The notes: generated from the letters alone by a model not told the origin. A stretch of 64,000 nucleotides of DNA from Rhododendron vialii (GCF_030253575.1 NC_080561.1:9892501-9956500); one strand, 5' to 3'; positions 42,310 to 54,416 are shown, counted from the stretch's first letter. Made by a program: numbers and translations.

Positions 42310-43266
42310 GAGATCTTCATTATTTGCAAGTACCTGTTCCTCTTCAAGAAATAGCTCTTCGAGAGATTCATAGTTACGAGGAAATATTGGTAGATTCATT
42401 CTTTCATTTGCTTGTCCTGTAGGTTTAGCCTCTTCGGGAGTGCTTGCGTTTGTTAGCTTGATCTCTTCAAGAGTACCAGCTACTTCTGGGGCATTAGCCT
42501 CTTTGACTTGGATTTTTCTCTTCCTGGAAAGTTTATCTTTTGCACTGGCTGGTCTCCCACGATTCTGGCGTGTCTTAGATTCATTAGCTGTTATACAAGT
42601 GGTCTGTCCTACAGGAACTTCAATCTGTGCAAGAACGTTAGCAGCTGGTATATGGGACTTAGTTACCCTTTTTGTGTCGGTGAATACATCCGAAAATTGA
42701 TTTGCAATACTTTGCAAATGAATGATCCTTTGAACTTCTAGTTCACATTGATTAGTACGAGGATCAAGATGAGATAACGTTGAAGCATTCCAAATAATTT
42801 CTCACTGAGCTTCTGGCTGCAACTTATCTCCCCCTAATGGTGGGAATACTAATTTATCAAAATGGAAATTCTCAAATCGTGCCTTAAACACATCACATTG
42901 GTATCTAATGATAGACAGAGAGTCAAAACCAACATAAATACCAAGTCTACATTGAGGACCCACTTTAGTGCGTTGGGGAGGTGCAATGGGCACAGACACA
43001 GCACAACCAAAAATCCTTAAGTGAGAGATATTCGAATGTTGACCAAGTACAAATTGTGTTGGTGTATATTTATGATATGCAGTTAGTCTAATACGAATTA
43101 GAGATGCAACATGTAAAATAGCATGTCCCCAAGCAGAAATTGGTAATTTTGTTTTCATAAGCAATGGTCGAGCAATCAACTGTAGTCTTTTAATAAAAGA
43201 TTCAGCTAAACCATTCTGGGTATGAGTGTGTGCAATAGGATACTCAACATCAATGTCAATTGACAT
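42310..43266 (-). pseudogene. Copia integrase C-terminal fragment
   Basis: The frame 42802-43266 contains NGLAESFIKRLQLIARPLLM, then a segment with HVASLIRIR, HLRIFGCAV and LGIYVGFDS. These are the last part of the integrase core and the conserved region after it. A second frame (42310-42717) gives the low-complexity linker before RT (charged, with PEEAKP-like repeats), interrupted by the solo LTR at 42309. Confidence 0.85.
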
Positions 43267-43503
43267 GCAGTAATCATTAAATGCTTGAGATGTGAATTCT
43301 CCAGCATTGTCAATTCGAATTGTTACGATTGGGTAGTTTGAAAACTGTGCTAGTAATCAAATTATTTGGGCAAGAAATTTAGCAAATGCAACATTTCATG
43401 TAGATAATAAACAAGTATGTGACCATCTGGTAGAAGCAACAATTAGAATCATAAAATAATGAAATGGTCCGCATGGTGGGTGTATCGGGCCACAAATATC
43501 CCC

Positions 43504-44100
43504 TTAAATTCTTTGTAAAAAGAATGATGATTCAACAAAGATTTTCAAGAGGGATGGTCTGGTTATTAATTTTCCTTGTGAATAAGCTGTATAAGGATAA
43601 TTCCTGGGCAAAAGAATCTTCTGGTTTTTCAACAGATGCCCATGTGAATTTTCAACAATACAACGCATTATTATTGAACTTGGATGCCTAAGGCGATCAT
43701 GCCATAGCATGAAATTTTTTGGGTTAATACACTTCTGGTGCATAACAGAATATGATTGAATTGTTCTAATCGTCGTACAATATAACCAAGCAGAGAACGC
43801 AGAAAGTTTTTCCAATACTAGCTTCTGGCCAGATACATAAGAAGTGATATGCAAATACTCTTCTTTGCCTTCGCTGATGGTTTCAATATGATAACCATTA
43901 CGACATATGTCTTTGAAACTTAGCAGATTTCTTTTAGATGCAGTAGAGTACAAAGCATTATCAATACTTAAATTTGTTCCATTTATTCCACTTCTAGGGA
44001 TACTCCAGTTTCTTGCTTGAAATCTGAATTTATCCTCCATGGACTTGGTAGTTATGGCTACCTCGACCACGTCTATGTCCACAACTACGACGTTGTCCAT
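43504..44100 (-). pseudogene. Copia GAG-preintegrase fragment
   Basis: The translation includes NALYSTASKRNLLSFKDICR, GYHIET and LWHDRLRHPSSIIMRCIVEN, the GAG-preintegrase zinc-binding region (H..H). The expected core integrase D,D segment downstream (43270-43500) is in broken frames. Confidence 0.82.
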
Positions 44101-44390
44101 TACTCGGAAAAGAGACTCTATTCACTTCAGGGAATGGTAGAGCAGCAGTTGGATGAGACTCGTGATTTCTCAGCAATAGTTCATTATTTTGTTCAGCGAC
44201 TAGAAGGCGAGAGATTAAATCTGAGTATTTCTCAAACCCACGCTCTCTGTATTGCTACTGCAGGAGCAAATTGTTGGCGTGAAAAGTGGAAAAAGTCTTT
44301 TCCAACATATCTTCTTCAGTAATATGTTCTCCACATAATTTCAAAATTAAAACTATCTTGAACAGAATAGAGATATACTCACTAACAGAT

Positions 44391-44705
44391 TTATAGATTC
44401 AACCAGCGATAATGAGCATTTTGTAGGATTACAGCCTTCTGATGCCCATACCTTTCCTTCAGATTATTCCACAAACTTAGTGGGTCTTTCACTGTAAAGT
44501 ATTCGGACTTCAGGTCCTCGTGGAGATGGTGTCGAATGAAGATCATGGCCTTTGCACGATCCTTCGGGGATGCATCGTTACCATTGGTAATTGTGTTTAC
44601 GAGTTCCATAGCATCGAGATGGATTTCCACATTAAGTATACATGATAAATAATACCTTCCAGAAATGTCTAGTACCGTGAAATTCAATTTTGTGTATTTC
44701 AACAT
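44391..44705 (-). pseudogene. Copia gag N-terminal fragment (UBN2-like)
   Basis: It encodes KYTKLNFTVLDISGRYYLSC and, after a gap, RAKAMIFIRHHLHEDLKSEY and LWNNLKERYGHQK, the typical plant copia gag start. It is the first frame after the 5' LTR and leader (45321 downwards). It is truncated by stops after about 104 codons. Confidence 0.82.
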
Positions 44706-45321
44706 TGTCTATAAAATTAGAAATTTTAATCCAGACAAATATTTAAAGAGACAATCAAGTTAATGGAGCAAATTTAACTAATTTGGGTAAATGTTATGCA
44801 ATAATAATATGCACAAAACATAATGTGACTTTCACTAATTTGCAAATGAAACAAATTTCTAAATGTAATATAAAATATGAAAAGAAAACATTTTTAGTAG
44901 CCTCTATCATCCGTAAGTTAACATGTGTAGAGCAATATATAAATATGTTCATGTTACGTAATCACAGATAATGAATAAGATATTAAATGCACATTTGTCA
45001 CTTAATATATCAATTTATTACGTAGTGTAAGTACTGCAAGCACCCATAAATAAATAGTTTGAATACTTCTATGTTCCGTAGTAAATACTTCAGGTATTTA
45101 TTATTGCCAGAATCCAATTACTTCAAGTATTTATTAAAAGCAAGAATACTTCGAGTATTCATCAGGGAACTACTTATGGTAGAACATTTTTCTGTCAATA
45201 ATTTACTTGTAATTTACATATCTATATATGCATGTAATAGACAAACATTAACAGAGATAAAAATCAATGTCAAATATAACCCATTACCTTCTCAGTCAAG
45301 TAGAGACTCGTGCTGATAACG

Positions 45322-45627
45322 TGTTATAAAACTAAGGAAATATCAAAAGAACATAACATAAAGTAAAGACAATAAAGAACACAATATATGTTAAATGTAG
45401 TTCTTCCAGAACTATCAGAAACACAATTGATCTACAGGATCAATCGGATTCTTCTGATTCTTACTTTTCATTACAATTTCCCTTCGGTCTTTATAGGGAT
45501 GAAATATCAAACGTATAATTAATACGCTACTATTACAACTGCGTTTCTTATTCTTAAACTTAATTCGTAGAAGAATTTAATGGCTTCAATCATTGTGAAC
45601 CTTTTGTCATCCATCAGTTTCACAACA
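45322..45627 (-). repeat. 5' LTR of the copia element
   Basis: It is 306 bp and starts TGTTATAAAAC and ends TTTCACAACA on the plus strand. The element-strand sequence next to it reads CGTTATCAGCACGAG, the usual place for the primer-binding site. The matching 3' LTR is truncated and split at 22459-22704 and 37871-37897. Confidence 0.85.
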
Positions 45628-47021
45628 GTATTTGCATTTTAGAGCTCGGCACAAAGCCCGTATTTGGAGCACAGCAGCCGGTAGTGCCTCGGCCCCTCCT
45701 CCAAAGCAAGGGATCTTTATTCTTAGCATATGATCAAAGTCCTTTACATTTAGGCTCAAGGCATAATTCAAGCACATTTGTAAAAGTAAGCAAAAAGTGA
45801 TTTCTAATCCAAGTTATAAAATATTTTGTTTGCTCCTATTATTTTGGAAAAAAAAAACTAAAACAAAACAAAAGAGCACATGGTATGCATCACTTGTACG
45901 ATCATTGCAACAACATTTAGACAATCTTAATGGAAATTTTTTTCAATCTCTACCTTTTACGTCGACGTCGGTCATTGCTCGCCTGAATACCCCACTAATT
46001 ATGTTGGCTACTCTTAGGGTTACATTAACAACCTGCAAAACATAGAAAATTAAGAGCTTTTAGCCATGAAAATAAAAATAAAAAATACGTTGATTGAAAT
46101 CAAATAATTGTCGACAAAAAGCGTGGTGAAATTCACTTACGCATTGCGTGAATGGCATTCACTTGTAATCGTTCCATTGCAGAGCCTCTGATTTACTTTT
46201 TCTTGACCTAATCTCATCTTGCTCTTCCTGCATCCCAATTTACATAAATGTCATTTATAGAGGATTCCAAAAGGTCGATACCATATCAAAAAGTTTCCAG
46301 GCCTGCTGACCATTTTTATTGAATGTTACTTAAGTCATATCATTGAAAAGCAATATGCATGTACATAATACATGTATAGTAAACCATGCCAAATATCCAT
46401 AAACTAGGTCTGCCAATAGAACGATATATGATCCGACATGATCCGAATCCGGTAAAAAAATCAGATCTAAAAACTCATTTAAACTGACTTCGGGAAATTT
46501 GACAATAACGAATCGGATCCAGATAATCCAGTCCAATTCCGACTCTGATCTGTTATCACACCAACTTAATATAATAATTCACTAACTCAAATTACACATA
46601 ACACCTCTAATTATTAAGCATTATGGTATGATTAAAAAAAAAGTCATGAAATGGAATCGGAATGGATCGGGTTTTCGGATCGTATATCCGATTTTTCGGA
46701 TTCGGATTGGCCTTGGCGGATTTGTGAAGATTGGATTCGTATTGTTTTGAGAATCTCGGTCCATTGACAGGTAAATACAAATTGTGAACTTTATATAGAA
46801 ATGTTAATGAGCATTTTAGAGTTGTTTGATTACAACTTGCAACAGACACTCGCATGTGGGAGTGACTTAAAAAATAAAATACAATAAAAAGAGACCTAAA
46901 AAAGAAAATACAATAAATAGAGTTATCAAAATTATTTTAGTTGATTTTGTTTGTTTCTTTTACTATCTCCCTCTCTCTACTTTTTCCTATTTTTTAATTT
47001 TTGAGAACAAACAAATTGGAA
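45628..47021. other. Intergenic, no gene supported
   Basis: This is AT-rich spacer. A possible decayed exon pair on the minus strand (about 46143-46230 and 45960-46034) has fair splice borders but no consistent frame. At 46400-46790 degenerate GGATCCGAA/TTCGGATC words indicate another compositional MITE-like repeat. Confidence 0.4.
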
Positions 47022-48905
47022 TGTAGACACCTTAATCTAGGCTTCCACATTAGTTTACTTACGACTTTTGATTTCCTAATGATGAAACGGATCAAGAACA
47101 CCTCGGGAATGTTGAGTGTTTGAGATTTGAGTGTTTGCAAAACCTTTAAACCTAATCTAGCCGAAGCCACTTCAAAAGCCAAAAATCCTACTGGCACAAG
47201 TTGGTTGAGCGCCTGCGCGCACAGATCAACTTAACAAGTTTGACCGTTGACTAACGCGTGAGTAGGTGGTACATGCCCGCGCTGCTCCCAAACCTGCGCG
47301 CGCGGGTCAAGCTACTAGGTGTGGTCAACAATCAAAGCTTGACCGTTGACCCACGCGCACCAGGGCGCAACACGCGCGCGCCAGAGCGCAATGCGCCCGC
47401 GTCGATTAAGCCTGTCCCCATCACCTTTATGGGTTGGTAAGCTTAACCACCAAGCAGCCTCAGCCAGCCTCGTGGACTAACTGAGCTCCTCTCTTTGCAG
47501 CTCCATACCTACCACTTCTCTCCTATATATACCCCTCATATGCTTCCATTCAAAGAGTTAGAAAAATCCATACACATTGGGTTCAAAAAATTCAAAGGCT
47601 TACAAAAATTCATTTTCAAAAGGTTACCACTTTGTACTCATTTAAGCCAACTAAAGAGATACAAAGGCATCCAAGAGCACAATTTGTTCTTCCTCCTTCA
47701 ATCATCAAACATCCAACCCCTCAATCTAGCCTTCAAATATCAAAGCTCAAATACTCTTTCAAACCCAAAACCAAAGGTATAGCATACTTACTGTTTTCCT
47801 GTTCTGATCCCTGAGGGGGGCTGGCAGGGCCAAGGTTGGTAATCAATACTAGTCCTGGCCCAAAAGCTAACAGGGTTTCAAAAATCGTCCTGGTAGGAAC
47901 CAGTGTGCGCGGGTCCACAGCACGCGCGCGCCACTCTGTGGCTGCGCGCGCAGGTCCGCGTGGGGATTGGTGTCTTGCTATTTTATGCATTTCTTTGTAT
48001 ATAGATCACTGCGAGCATGTAAATAACTAGTATACTGCTTTCCTTTGTTAGAATTGTTAGCTGTATTTCAATATGCATATCTGCTGCTGTGGAGTACCCT
48101 TGAGATCATTCTAGATATGTTCTAGAACCCAGAAACATGTAAACCAAACACTGGTTAAATGGTTTAGACAAGCGCACGTCGGGGTGCAACAAGCGCGCCA
48201 GAGCTCCATACGAGCGGGCTAGTCTGTCTCTGACCAGTGAGTGGCCTTGCGTGGGTAACTTGGCCTTAGGTCGTTGTTTTATCCCCACACTGTTTATGGG
48301 GTGTTTTGTTAAATTGTAGGGCTTTTCAGCCTTTAAACTGTATATTAGAACTGCTTATCAACTGTTTGGTTTGTCTTGGGTGTGCACTGGTTCTTCCAGA
48401 GCCCAGAGGAAAATAAAAACAGAGCTTGTAAGAAAGGCACATCTGCGCATGCGTATTGCATATTGGCGCGCGAAGGTTGGAACCGCGTGCAGTGGCCTTG
48501 GTCAGTGCATGCAAGTTCCTTCTTGCGCATGTCAAATTTGGAACAGTGCACTGAGTTTAAACAGAACCTGGTTTTATCCTATTTACTACTTTCGCATCCA
48601 TGCTATGCAATCACACCCTACAAAATCGTGTTATAGCTTTAATCCCTATTAACTGTTCCCCCGCCTTAATTGGCTAAAATTTGATTAATCAAATAGAATC
48701 GCAAACATCTTTCGCAAATGCCTAAGTAGAGACCGATCTCCGGATTGGGTGAGAGGGGTGCCTTAAAACCCTTCCCCTCTCGCAACCTGGCTCCCAAACC
48801 CAGATATGGTTATGACGGACTGGTGCTTTCACTTTTTCAAATTAAACAGCGCTGCAGGTGCTTTAAAATACGGTTCATTGGGTGTCGGACCTTCAAATCC
48901 GAGTG
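47022..48905 (+). repeat. Ogre/Tat-like LTR remnant with primer-binding site
   Basis: It starts TGTAGACACC. It has a TATA-like TATATATACCCC near 47523 and an AATAAA near 48411. It ends with a segment typical of Ogre-like LTR 3' ends ('gagaggggtgcctt' ... 'cccctctcgcaacctgg'), directly followed by TGGCGACTTTG, an Ogre-like primer-binding site start (48903-48913). Several GCGCGCGC patches lie at 47210-47400, 47910-47960 and 48420-48480. No internal coding region follows, so it is truncated. Confidence 0.55.
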
Positions 48906-48913
48906 GCGACTTT

Positions 48914-50420
48914 GTATTCCAAGCGCTTGTCATCCGCGCTTGCGCTCCCTCAATTATGGGCCCTGCTTTGGAAAGGAATGAAATCATTTCTAAGGGCATG
49001 CTGCCCACATGGAATGGAGAGAATAATATTCTAAGATATCCCAAAATAGAATTAGGGACCGACAAAATAGGGCGGAGAGATTACTTGCTTATAAATACAC
49101 TTTATCCATGTTTTAGTGTTTAAAATTACATAATCCGTGGACTTTATAAGTTGTTTCTAGTGCTTACAATTACATATTAATCCTTGCACCAAATGGGATT
49201 TTGGTGGAGGGAAAAACGTTTTAACCCATAAAAAAAGGCTAGGGAAAAAAGGGTGATGCGAATCGTATCCCTTGAAGTCAGGTACCCCACGATTACAAAA
49301 AATGAATAAAACGGTAATTTCGGGCATCACACGAGGATTCATGTGAATATGACATCCTGACACTCTTCTTGCAAATCGGGTTCCACGTGGTATCCTGGTA
49401 CTTGACACGCACATCCTAACCATTCAAAAATGTAATTGACGGTCCGAATTAAAAATATTAAATGGATTTTTAAAATGCTTTTAATCCGGACCGTTAGTTG
49501 TATTTTTGAACAGCCCAAATGTGCACATCGGGTACCAACCAAAAGTTTCTTGATTACTGAAAAACCGGTGCAACAGAAAATACTAGGTGCAATTGTGTAA
49601 GATTATTGTACCAACCAAAAGTTATAATAAGAAGCTACAATAAGTATTTATGGTGACATGGAAATCATCAATTAAAAGTTTCCATTATCTTACATTATTG
49701 TACCAACCAAAAGTTCCCCTTATCTCGATTACTAGTATTTAATTATGTAGCATAAATACTCATTAGCTTGTCCAAACAAATATTTATTTTCCTTACGGAT
49801 CTCACGTCATGTAACGTTGTTGGGGATTGATCTTGTTAGATCACAGTTGTATGTGATAGTTACATTTGACAGATATTGATTGTGAAAAGAAGTTAATGTG
49901 CAGTCTTGTTCATGTGCAGTTGTGTGCTGCATCTTGCTAGTTGCTTGCGCCTTCTCTTCTGCTGCTACTTCACCAACTATAGTTGTGCCTTACAGTGGCC
50001 GCTCATTGGTCATGTACATCCGGACTGCTACCAATCCAGATTTCAATCATGTGGCATGGTGCTATGTCCCTTTTGTAGACACTTCGAATGCTACAGAAAC
50101 AAATGGAGTACTTAAGCTTTCTGTTTCCATTTCATGGCTATGTAATAGACTCAAACTCATATCTCTTGGTACTAATGTGCCGTTGTTTCCGTTCCCTCTT
50201 CTTTAGATGGAATGGAAACAAATGGTACTATTTACTTTAGTATTTTGTAGCCAATTGGCTTACGAGTCACTTTTCTTTATTCTTCTTTTTTCTTTCTTTT
50301 GTTTCCTCCTAGGGTATGCTCCTCATAGGCTGTATATTCGGTTATTCCCTTATTTATTTCAAGCTGATTTAACCAAAAAAAAGAAGTTAATGTGTTATTT
50401 TCTATTCCAGCAAGTGTAAT
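48914..50420. other. Spacer with an inverted-repeat MITE and an unrecognised short frame
   Basis: About 49425-49515 is an imperfect inverted repeat ('ttgacggtccgaatta' against 'taatccggaccgttag'), probably a MITE. At 49898-50206 one open frame begins without an ATG. It has a hydrophobic stretch (VVCCILLVACAFSSAA) and then MYIRTATNPDFNHVAWCYVP. It resembles no family I know and could be a broken secreted-protein exon. Otherwise it is empty. Confidence 0.35.
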
Positions 50421-50429
50421 TATATAATA

Positions 50430-50562
50430 CTCCGGGAGTACCGCCACGTGGTACTTCCTACTACTTTACAACCACACATTCATATGGGTTCTACCACTAA
50501 ATGTATAAACCCCACAGAAATCTGTGGATATAAAGTGATTCAGAGTACCACGTAACGGTACT
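50430..50562. mobile_element. Small foldback MITE, about 130 bp
   Basis: Inverted ends CTCCGGGAGTACCGCCACGTG and (reversed) TTCAGGAGTACCGTTACGTGG, paired over about 25 bp around an AT-rich loop. No target duplication was resolved. Confidence 0.6.
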
Positions 50563-50604
50563 CCTGAACTACCTAATAATTACTCTTCGAGCAATATTGG
50601 TAGC

Positions 50605-50740
50605 ATAATGTTTGCATACCATTAAAGAGATACAGTACTTCATGCTATTGCATGATAACTAGCGGCAAATCTTGTGCTATGCATGGACTAATTAATTATA
50701 ATTTTATTTAACTTATAACGTGATATTAAGTACTTATTAA
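50605..50740 (+). repeat. Paralogous segment of 262-780
   Basis: It matches the flanks of the MITE at 290-669 ('gcataccattaaag', 'atgataactagcggcaaatc'). It lacks the MITE, giving a natural empty site. Confidence 0.7.
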
Positions 50741-52430
50741 TCTCTTTCTCATAATATATAACCTTTAATTCAAAAAACAAGTACTTATTTTCTTTAGTGG
50801 AACGGAGCCTAAATGTGTCACATTAAGTGTGAAGATAACCAAAAGTTGACACATTAGCTTTTGATTATTCACTTAAGATGTTGCTAAGCTCAACAATGTT
50901 GAGCTTCACAATGATCACTTCTAGTCAATAACCAAAACAAGGGTCCACTATAATTTCACTCTTTCTTTTTCTCCCCCTCTATTTTCCGCCATTCACTTCC
51001 CTTCATTTACGGTTTTTTTAGGCAAAAATATATCGATTCTCTCTCTTAATTTTGGAGAATAATCGGTGACTTTTTTTCTTTCTATTACGATTTTTTTTTT
51101 TTTTGAGGGGGGGGGGGGGGGGGGGGATAGAAACGGAAAAGAATAGTGAAATACCTTAATCCGGCGACGATAAGTTGAATTGTAGATGATCGAGAGATAT
51201 GAGCTTCACTTTTTGAAGGAAATAAAGAGAAATAGTTTGTGGATGAAGTGAAGAATATATAGAGTAGGCGAATAAGAGAAGAAGAAAATACCAGTTGAAA
51301 CACGTATGTATACAAATTTAGGAACTAGTTAACTTATGTGATGTGAGATCCACAAATTTTGATTATTGAAAAAAGATTGCTAGTTTTGGTTATCCAAAAC
51401 CCAAAATTTGATTATTTATAAGGATGTTGCTAAGTTTGATTATACAATTGTGAGCAATTTTTTGCACTAACATTATTAACTTTAAAAACAATTGGCTTTT
51501 GATTATACCACTGTGGATGGCCAATGGTGGATTTGGATTGAAAAGTAGGGTGGCTTATTTTTGTCTTTATTTAAATTTTTTTGTATTTATTTATTTTGCG
51601 TCAAACTTTTGTGACTTATTGGTTCGTCTCAGCGAGAGGAATAGGAAAAGTAAATTTTTTTGACCGAAACTCATAATTTTTTAAATAAAAACAAAAATAA
51701 GTCAATAAGAAAACTTTTTTTACTTATTCTTGTTCTTTTTAAAAAAATTATGAGTTTTCTTCTCGTTGAGACAAATCAATAAGTCACAAAAGTTTGACGG
51801 AAAACTAACAAATGCGAAAAAAATTTGAATAGAGACAAAAAAAGTTATTATTTTACTTTTGAAGCCAAATGAGCCCTAAATATCATGTACATATCTGGAC
51901 CTGATTGACATTTTAAACTATAAAATATTTACTTCCTCCCTTCCAAAATGAGTGACATTTTTCGAAAAAACGTGTTATTTCAATTGCTTATATCTTTCAA
52001 TATGAGAGTTAAAAAATATGCAATATGAATCTTATTTGATATATTTTAATTAATTTTATTAAATAAAGTTTCAAAAATCACAAAATTTCATAAATCGAAA
52101 AATATAAGCATTTTAAAATGACACTAAGTCTCAAAAAGATCACTCATTTTATAACAAAGAGAGTAGAATTGAAGAAAGAGGCATTGTTCGTTTGGTAACT
52201 TTGGGTATTTTAGTTTTAGAGGTGGTTGAAGAGAAAAATATGGTAATGATTGATGAGAGAGGTAATGAGTAGAGAGAGAGATAGAGAGAAATGAAATTAA
52301 TAATTGAAAAAATATAATAACAATTAAAAAAATATAAAATAATGATTGAAAAATAAAATTAAAACAAAGTAAAGATAAAAAACGAACAAGGCCACTGATT
52401 TCCCCACCAACTTTAGTGAATCACAGTTGA
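50741..52430. other. AT-rich spacer with a foldback element
   Basis: 51540-51875 is an imperfect foldback (arms with 'aagtttgacg' and 'cttattggttcgtctcagcg' opposite their complements). A T-run followed by about 22 G lies near 51092-51127. No gene is seen. Confidence 0.45.
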
Positions 52431-52801
52431 CAAATTCAATTTGTTCTCAAATTCGAATAATTAAAAAGCCCCACCACCCCTGTAACTTGAAAATCGATTC
52501 TCCTTTTATCTTTGAAAAAAGCAAAGAACCCATGGGGCCCAAAATAAATTCAAAACGCTAAGCGCGGTGACGATTTAAAAAATCTGTAAGACACCATCTC
52601 GACCGTCCGTTTTTCCAATCTGGTTCACCTTCCAAAACTCTGTCACCAGATCTTAGACCCCACATTTTCAAAAACAGACAACAACCCATTTTTTCCAAAG
52701 AAAGATTTCAAGAACCACAGCATTTTTTCCAAAGATTTCAAGAACCACAGCAAGAGAGAGAGAGAGAGACTAGTTCAGAATCAAGAAACTAGGAAAGAAA
52801 T

Positions 52802-52843
<42 letters not shown>

Positions 52844-52942
52844 TTTGTAGTTCAGAATCCAGGGACTGGAAAGAAATTAGAGAGAGAAAGAGAGATGTTG
52901 TGAAGATTTCAAGAACCCATTGTTTGAAAAGATTTCAAGAAC

Positions 52943-53000
<58 letters not shown>

Positions 53001-53267
53001 CTAGTTCAGAATCCAGAAACTGGAAAGAAATTAGACACAGATTGTGAAATTCATGTTCTGTTGTTTACATTCTTGAATGAAGATCCACTGCAAAGATTTT
53101 TATTGAAACCCTAGAAAAAACAACCAGCAATTTCAGGGTCTCGTCAATTGGGTATCCTCTTTCTCACTTCCTCTTTCAGGTACCTTCACTTTTACTACTA
53201 TCTCTTTTCCAATTCAAAATTTTCCAAATTTCTTGACCTTATTTGGGGGGTTTTCTTATGTGTTAGA
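52431..53267 (+). promoter_or_regulatory. Kinesin-12 pseudogene 5' region with GA tracts and leader intron
   Basis: Three imperfect units of about 80-100 bp ('tagttcagaatccaga' then 'ctggaaagaaattagaga') are each followed or preceded by long GA runs (52752-52770, 52804-52840 and 52946-52996). A leader intron with donor CTTTCAG|GTACC near 53179 and acceptor TGTGTTAG near 53266 places the start codon just after the splice. The GA-rich leader resembles GAGA-type plant 5' untranslated regions. Confidence 0.5.
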
Positions 53268-54054
53268 ATGTTGAGGGACATCAAGTCCTCGCGCCGGTAT
53301 TCGGGCAAGAACTCCAACGCAGAGGAATTTGAGAATGTGCCGGTAAACCCTAGGGACTCTTTGGTTGCTCAAATCACCACAGACCCAATCAGGGCCCCAC
53401 GAAACACAATTCAAGAACCAAACCCTAATCCCAAATCTGTTGTAGAACAAGATTTGGGTGGTAGGAGTACTAAGATTGAAGGAACACCTACGAAGCTTAA
53501 AAGGGTGTTTATGTGGATAATCTCTCAGAATTTGAAATGATATCGTATTGACTTTGTTCTGTTATGATTTTGCAGCTGCGTGAGGATACGCAAAAGGGTG
53601 TTTATGTGGATAATCTCTCAGAATTTGAAGTGCAGACAGTGGGTGATATTCTTAAGCTTTTGAGTCAGGTTACAAACCTTACATTATTATCTCGTCTGCT
53701 TTGGCTATGCTATCTCCCTCTTTTACTGTTTGTCTCTAGTTATTATACCTTATCATTAAGCTAGCCTTGACTAATTGGAAATTTGCAATAGGGTTCTTCG
53801 AATAGGAAAGTCGCTTCCACCAACATGAATAGAGAGAGTAGTCGATCGCACAGTGTCTTTACCTGCGTAATAGAGAGTAGGTGGGGAAAGGATGCCATGT
53901 CTAACCTACGGTTCTCAAGGCTAAACTTTGTTGATCTTGCCGGCTCAGAAAGGTAATGCATTGGTCCTTCCAAAAAAAAGAAAGAAAAACTCAAATAGTT
54001 CAGTCATGTTACGGTCGCTAATGTATCATTCACTTTCACAGGCAGAAAAGTTCT
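53268..54054 (+). pseudogene. Kinesin-12 (KIN12-type) motor gene remnant
   Basis: The start codon at 53268 opens LRDIKSSRRYSGKNSNAEEF and about 80 residues of the kinesin-12 N-terminal tail. The following exons are 53576-53668 (LREDTQKGVYVDNLSEFEV), 53792-53952 (NMNRESSRSHSVF, switch I; VDLAGSER, switch II) and the first 13 bp of the next (54042-54054, RQKSS). Splice sites are intact. The part coding the P-loop and most of the motor between residue ~80 and the switch I region is missing. Exon 1 instead runs into a 36-bp copy of the next exon and a stop (53538-53540). After 54054 unrelated CCGG-rich repeat begins. Kinesin-12 acts in phragmoplast organisation; this copy cannot hydrolyse ATP. 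Confidence 0.85.
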
Positions 54055-54416
54055 ATCGACCGGGAGGTCGTCTGCTCTATCAACCGGTCTGCTATCCGGT
54101 GAACTCCGGTTGACAATCTCTTCTGTTCAGACAGTCGGCCTGTCAGCCGGTTCGTCAACCTGTAAATCAAAAATTCATCCGAATAATTCCGTTAAAGCAT
54201 GTATTGAGCTCAATAAGTCTTTGTAAATATTAATCATTGAATCCAAGAGACTCTATGCAATATTTCAAGGCAAAGAAAAATTAGTCCGAAAAAGGACTTT
54301 GCGATAAAAGTTTTTGAACTTGCCAAATGATAAAAACTTCATCAATGTAATCATCAAAATAATAAATAGTAATGCATATAATTTTTCAACAAATTATCAT
54401 GCATATTTTTCCAACA
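54055..54416. other. Repeat-like spacer after the kinesin breakpoint
   Basis: It begins with CCGG/ACCGG-rich words ('gaccgggaggtcgtct', 'tcaaccgg') and becomes AT-rich. No gene is seen. Confidence 0.4.

Larger units (their letters stand above)
22459..45627 (-). mobile_element. Ty1/copia retrotransposon, old and heavily interrupted
   Basis: The element reads on the minus strand. The 5' LTR is 45322-45627 (306 bp, TGTT..AACA). The 3' LTR is split: 22459-22704 plus 37871-37897, missing about its first 45 bp. In about 265 aligned bp I count roughly 13 differences between LTRs. The internal order from right to left is gag, GAG-preintegrase, integrase, reverse transcriptase, RNase H, all with stops and frameshifts. 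Solo LTRs at 22705-37870 and 39753-42309 inserted later. No left target duplication exists because that end is truncated. Confidence 0.88.

Noticed and set aside
45960..46230. Possible two-exon gene fragment on the minus strand
   Set aside because: Splice borders look fair but every frame combination hits a stop at the join.
49898..50206. Frame with a signal-peptide-like start
   Set aside because: It begins with GTG, not ATG, has no recognised domain and is followed by AT-rich low-complexity DNA. It is noted only in the spacer entry.
51092..51127. T-run followed by a long G-run
   Set aside because: A homopolymer junction of this kind is likely to be sequencing- or assembly-prone, and no function is inferred.
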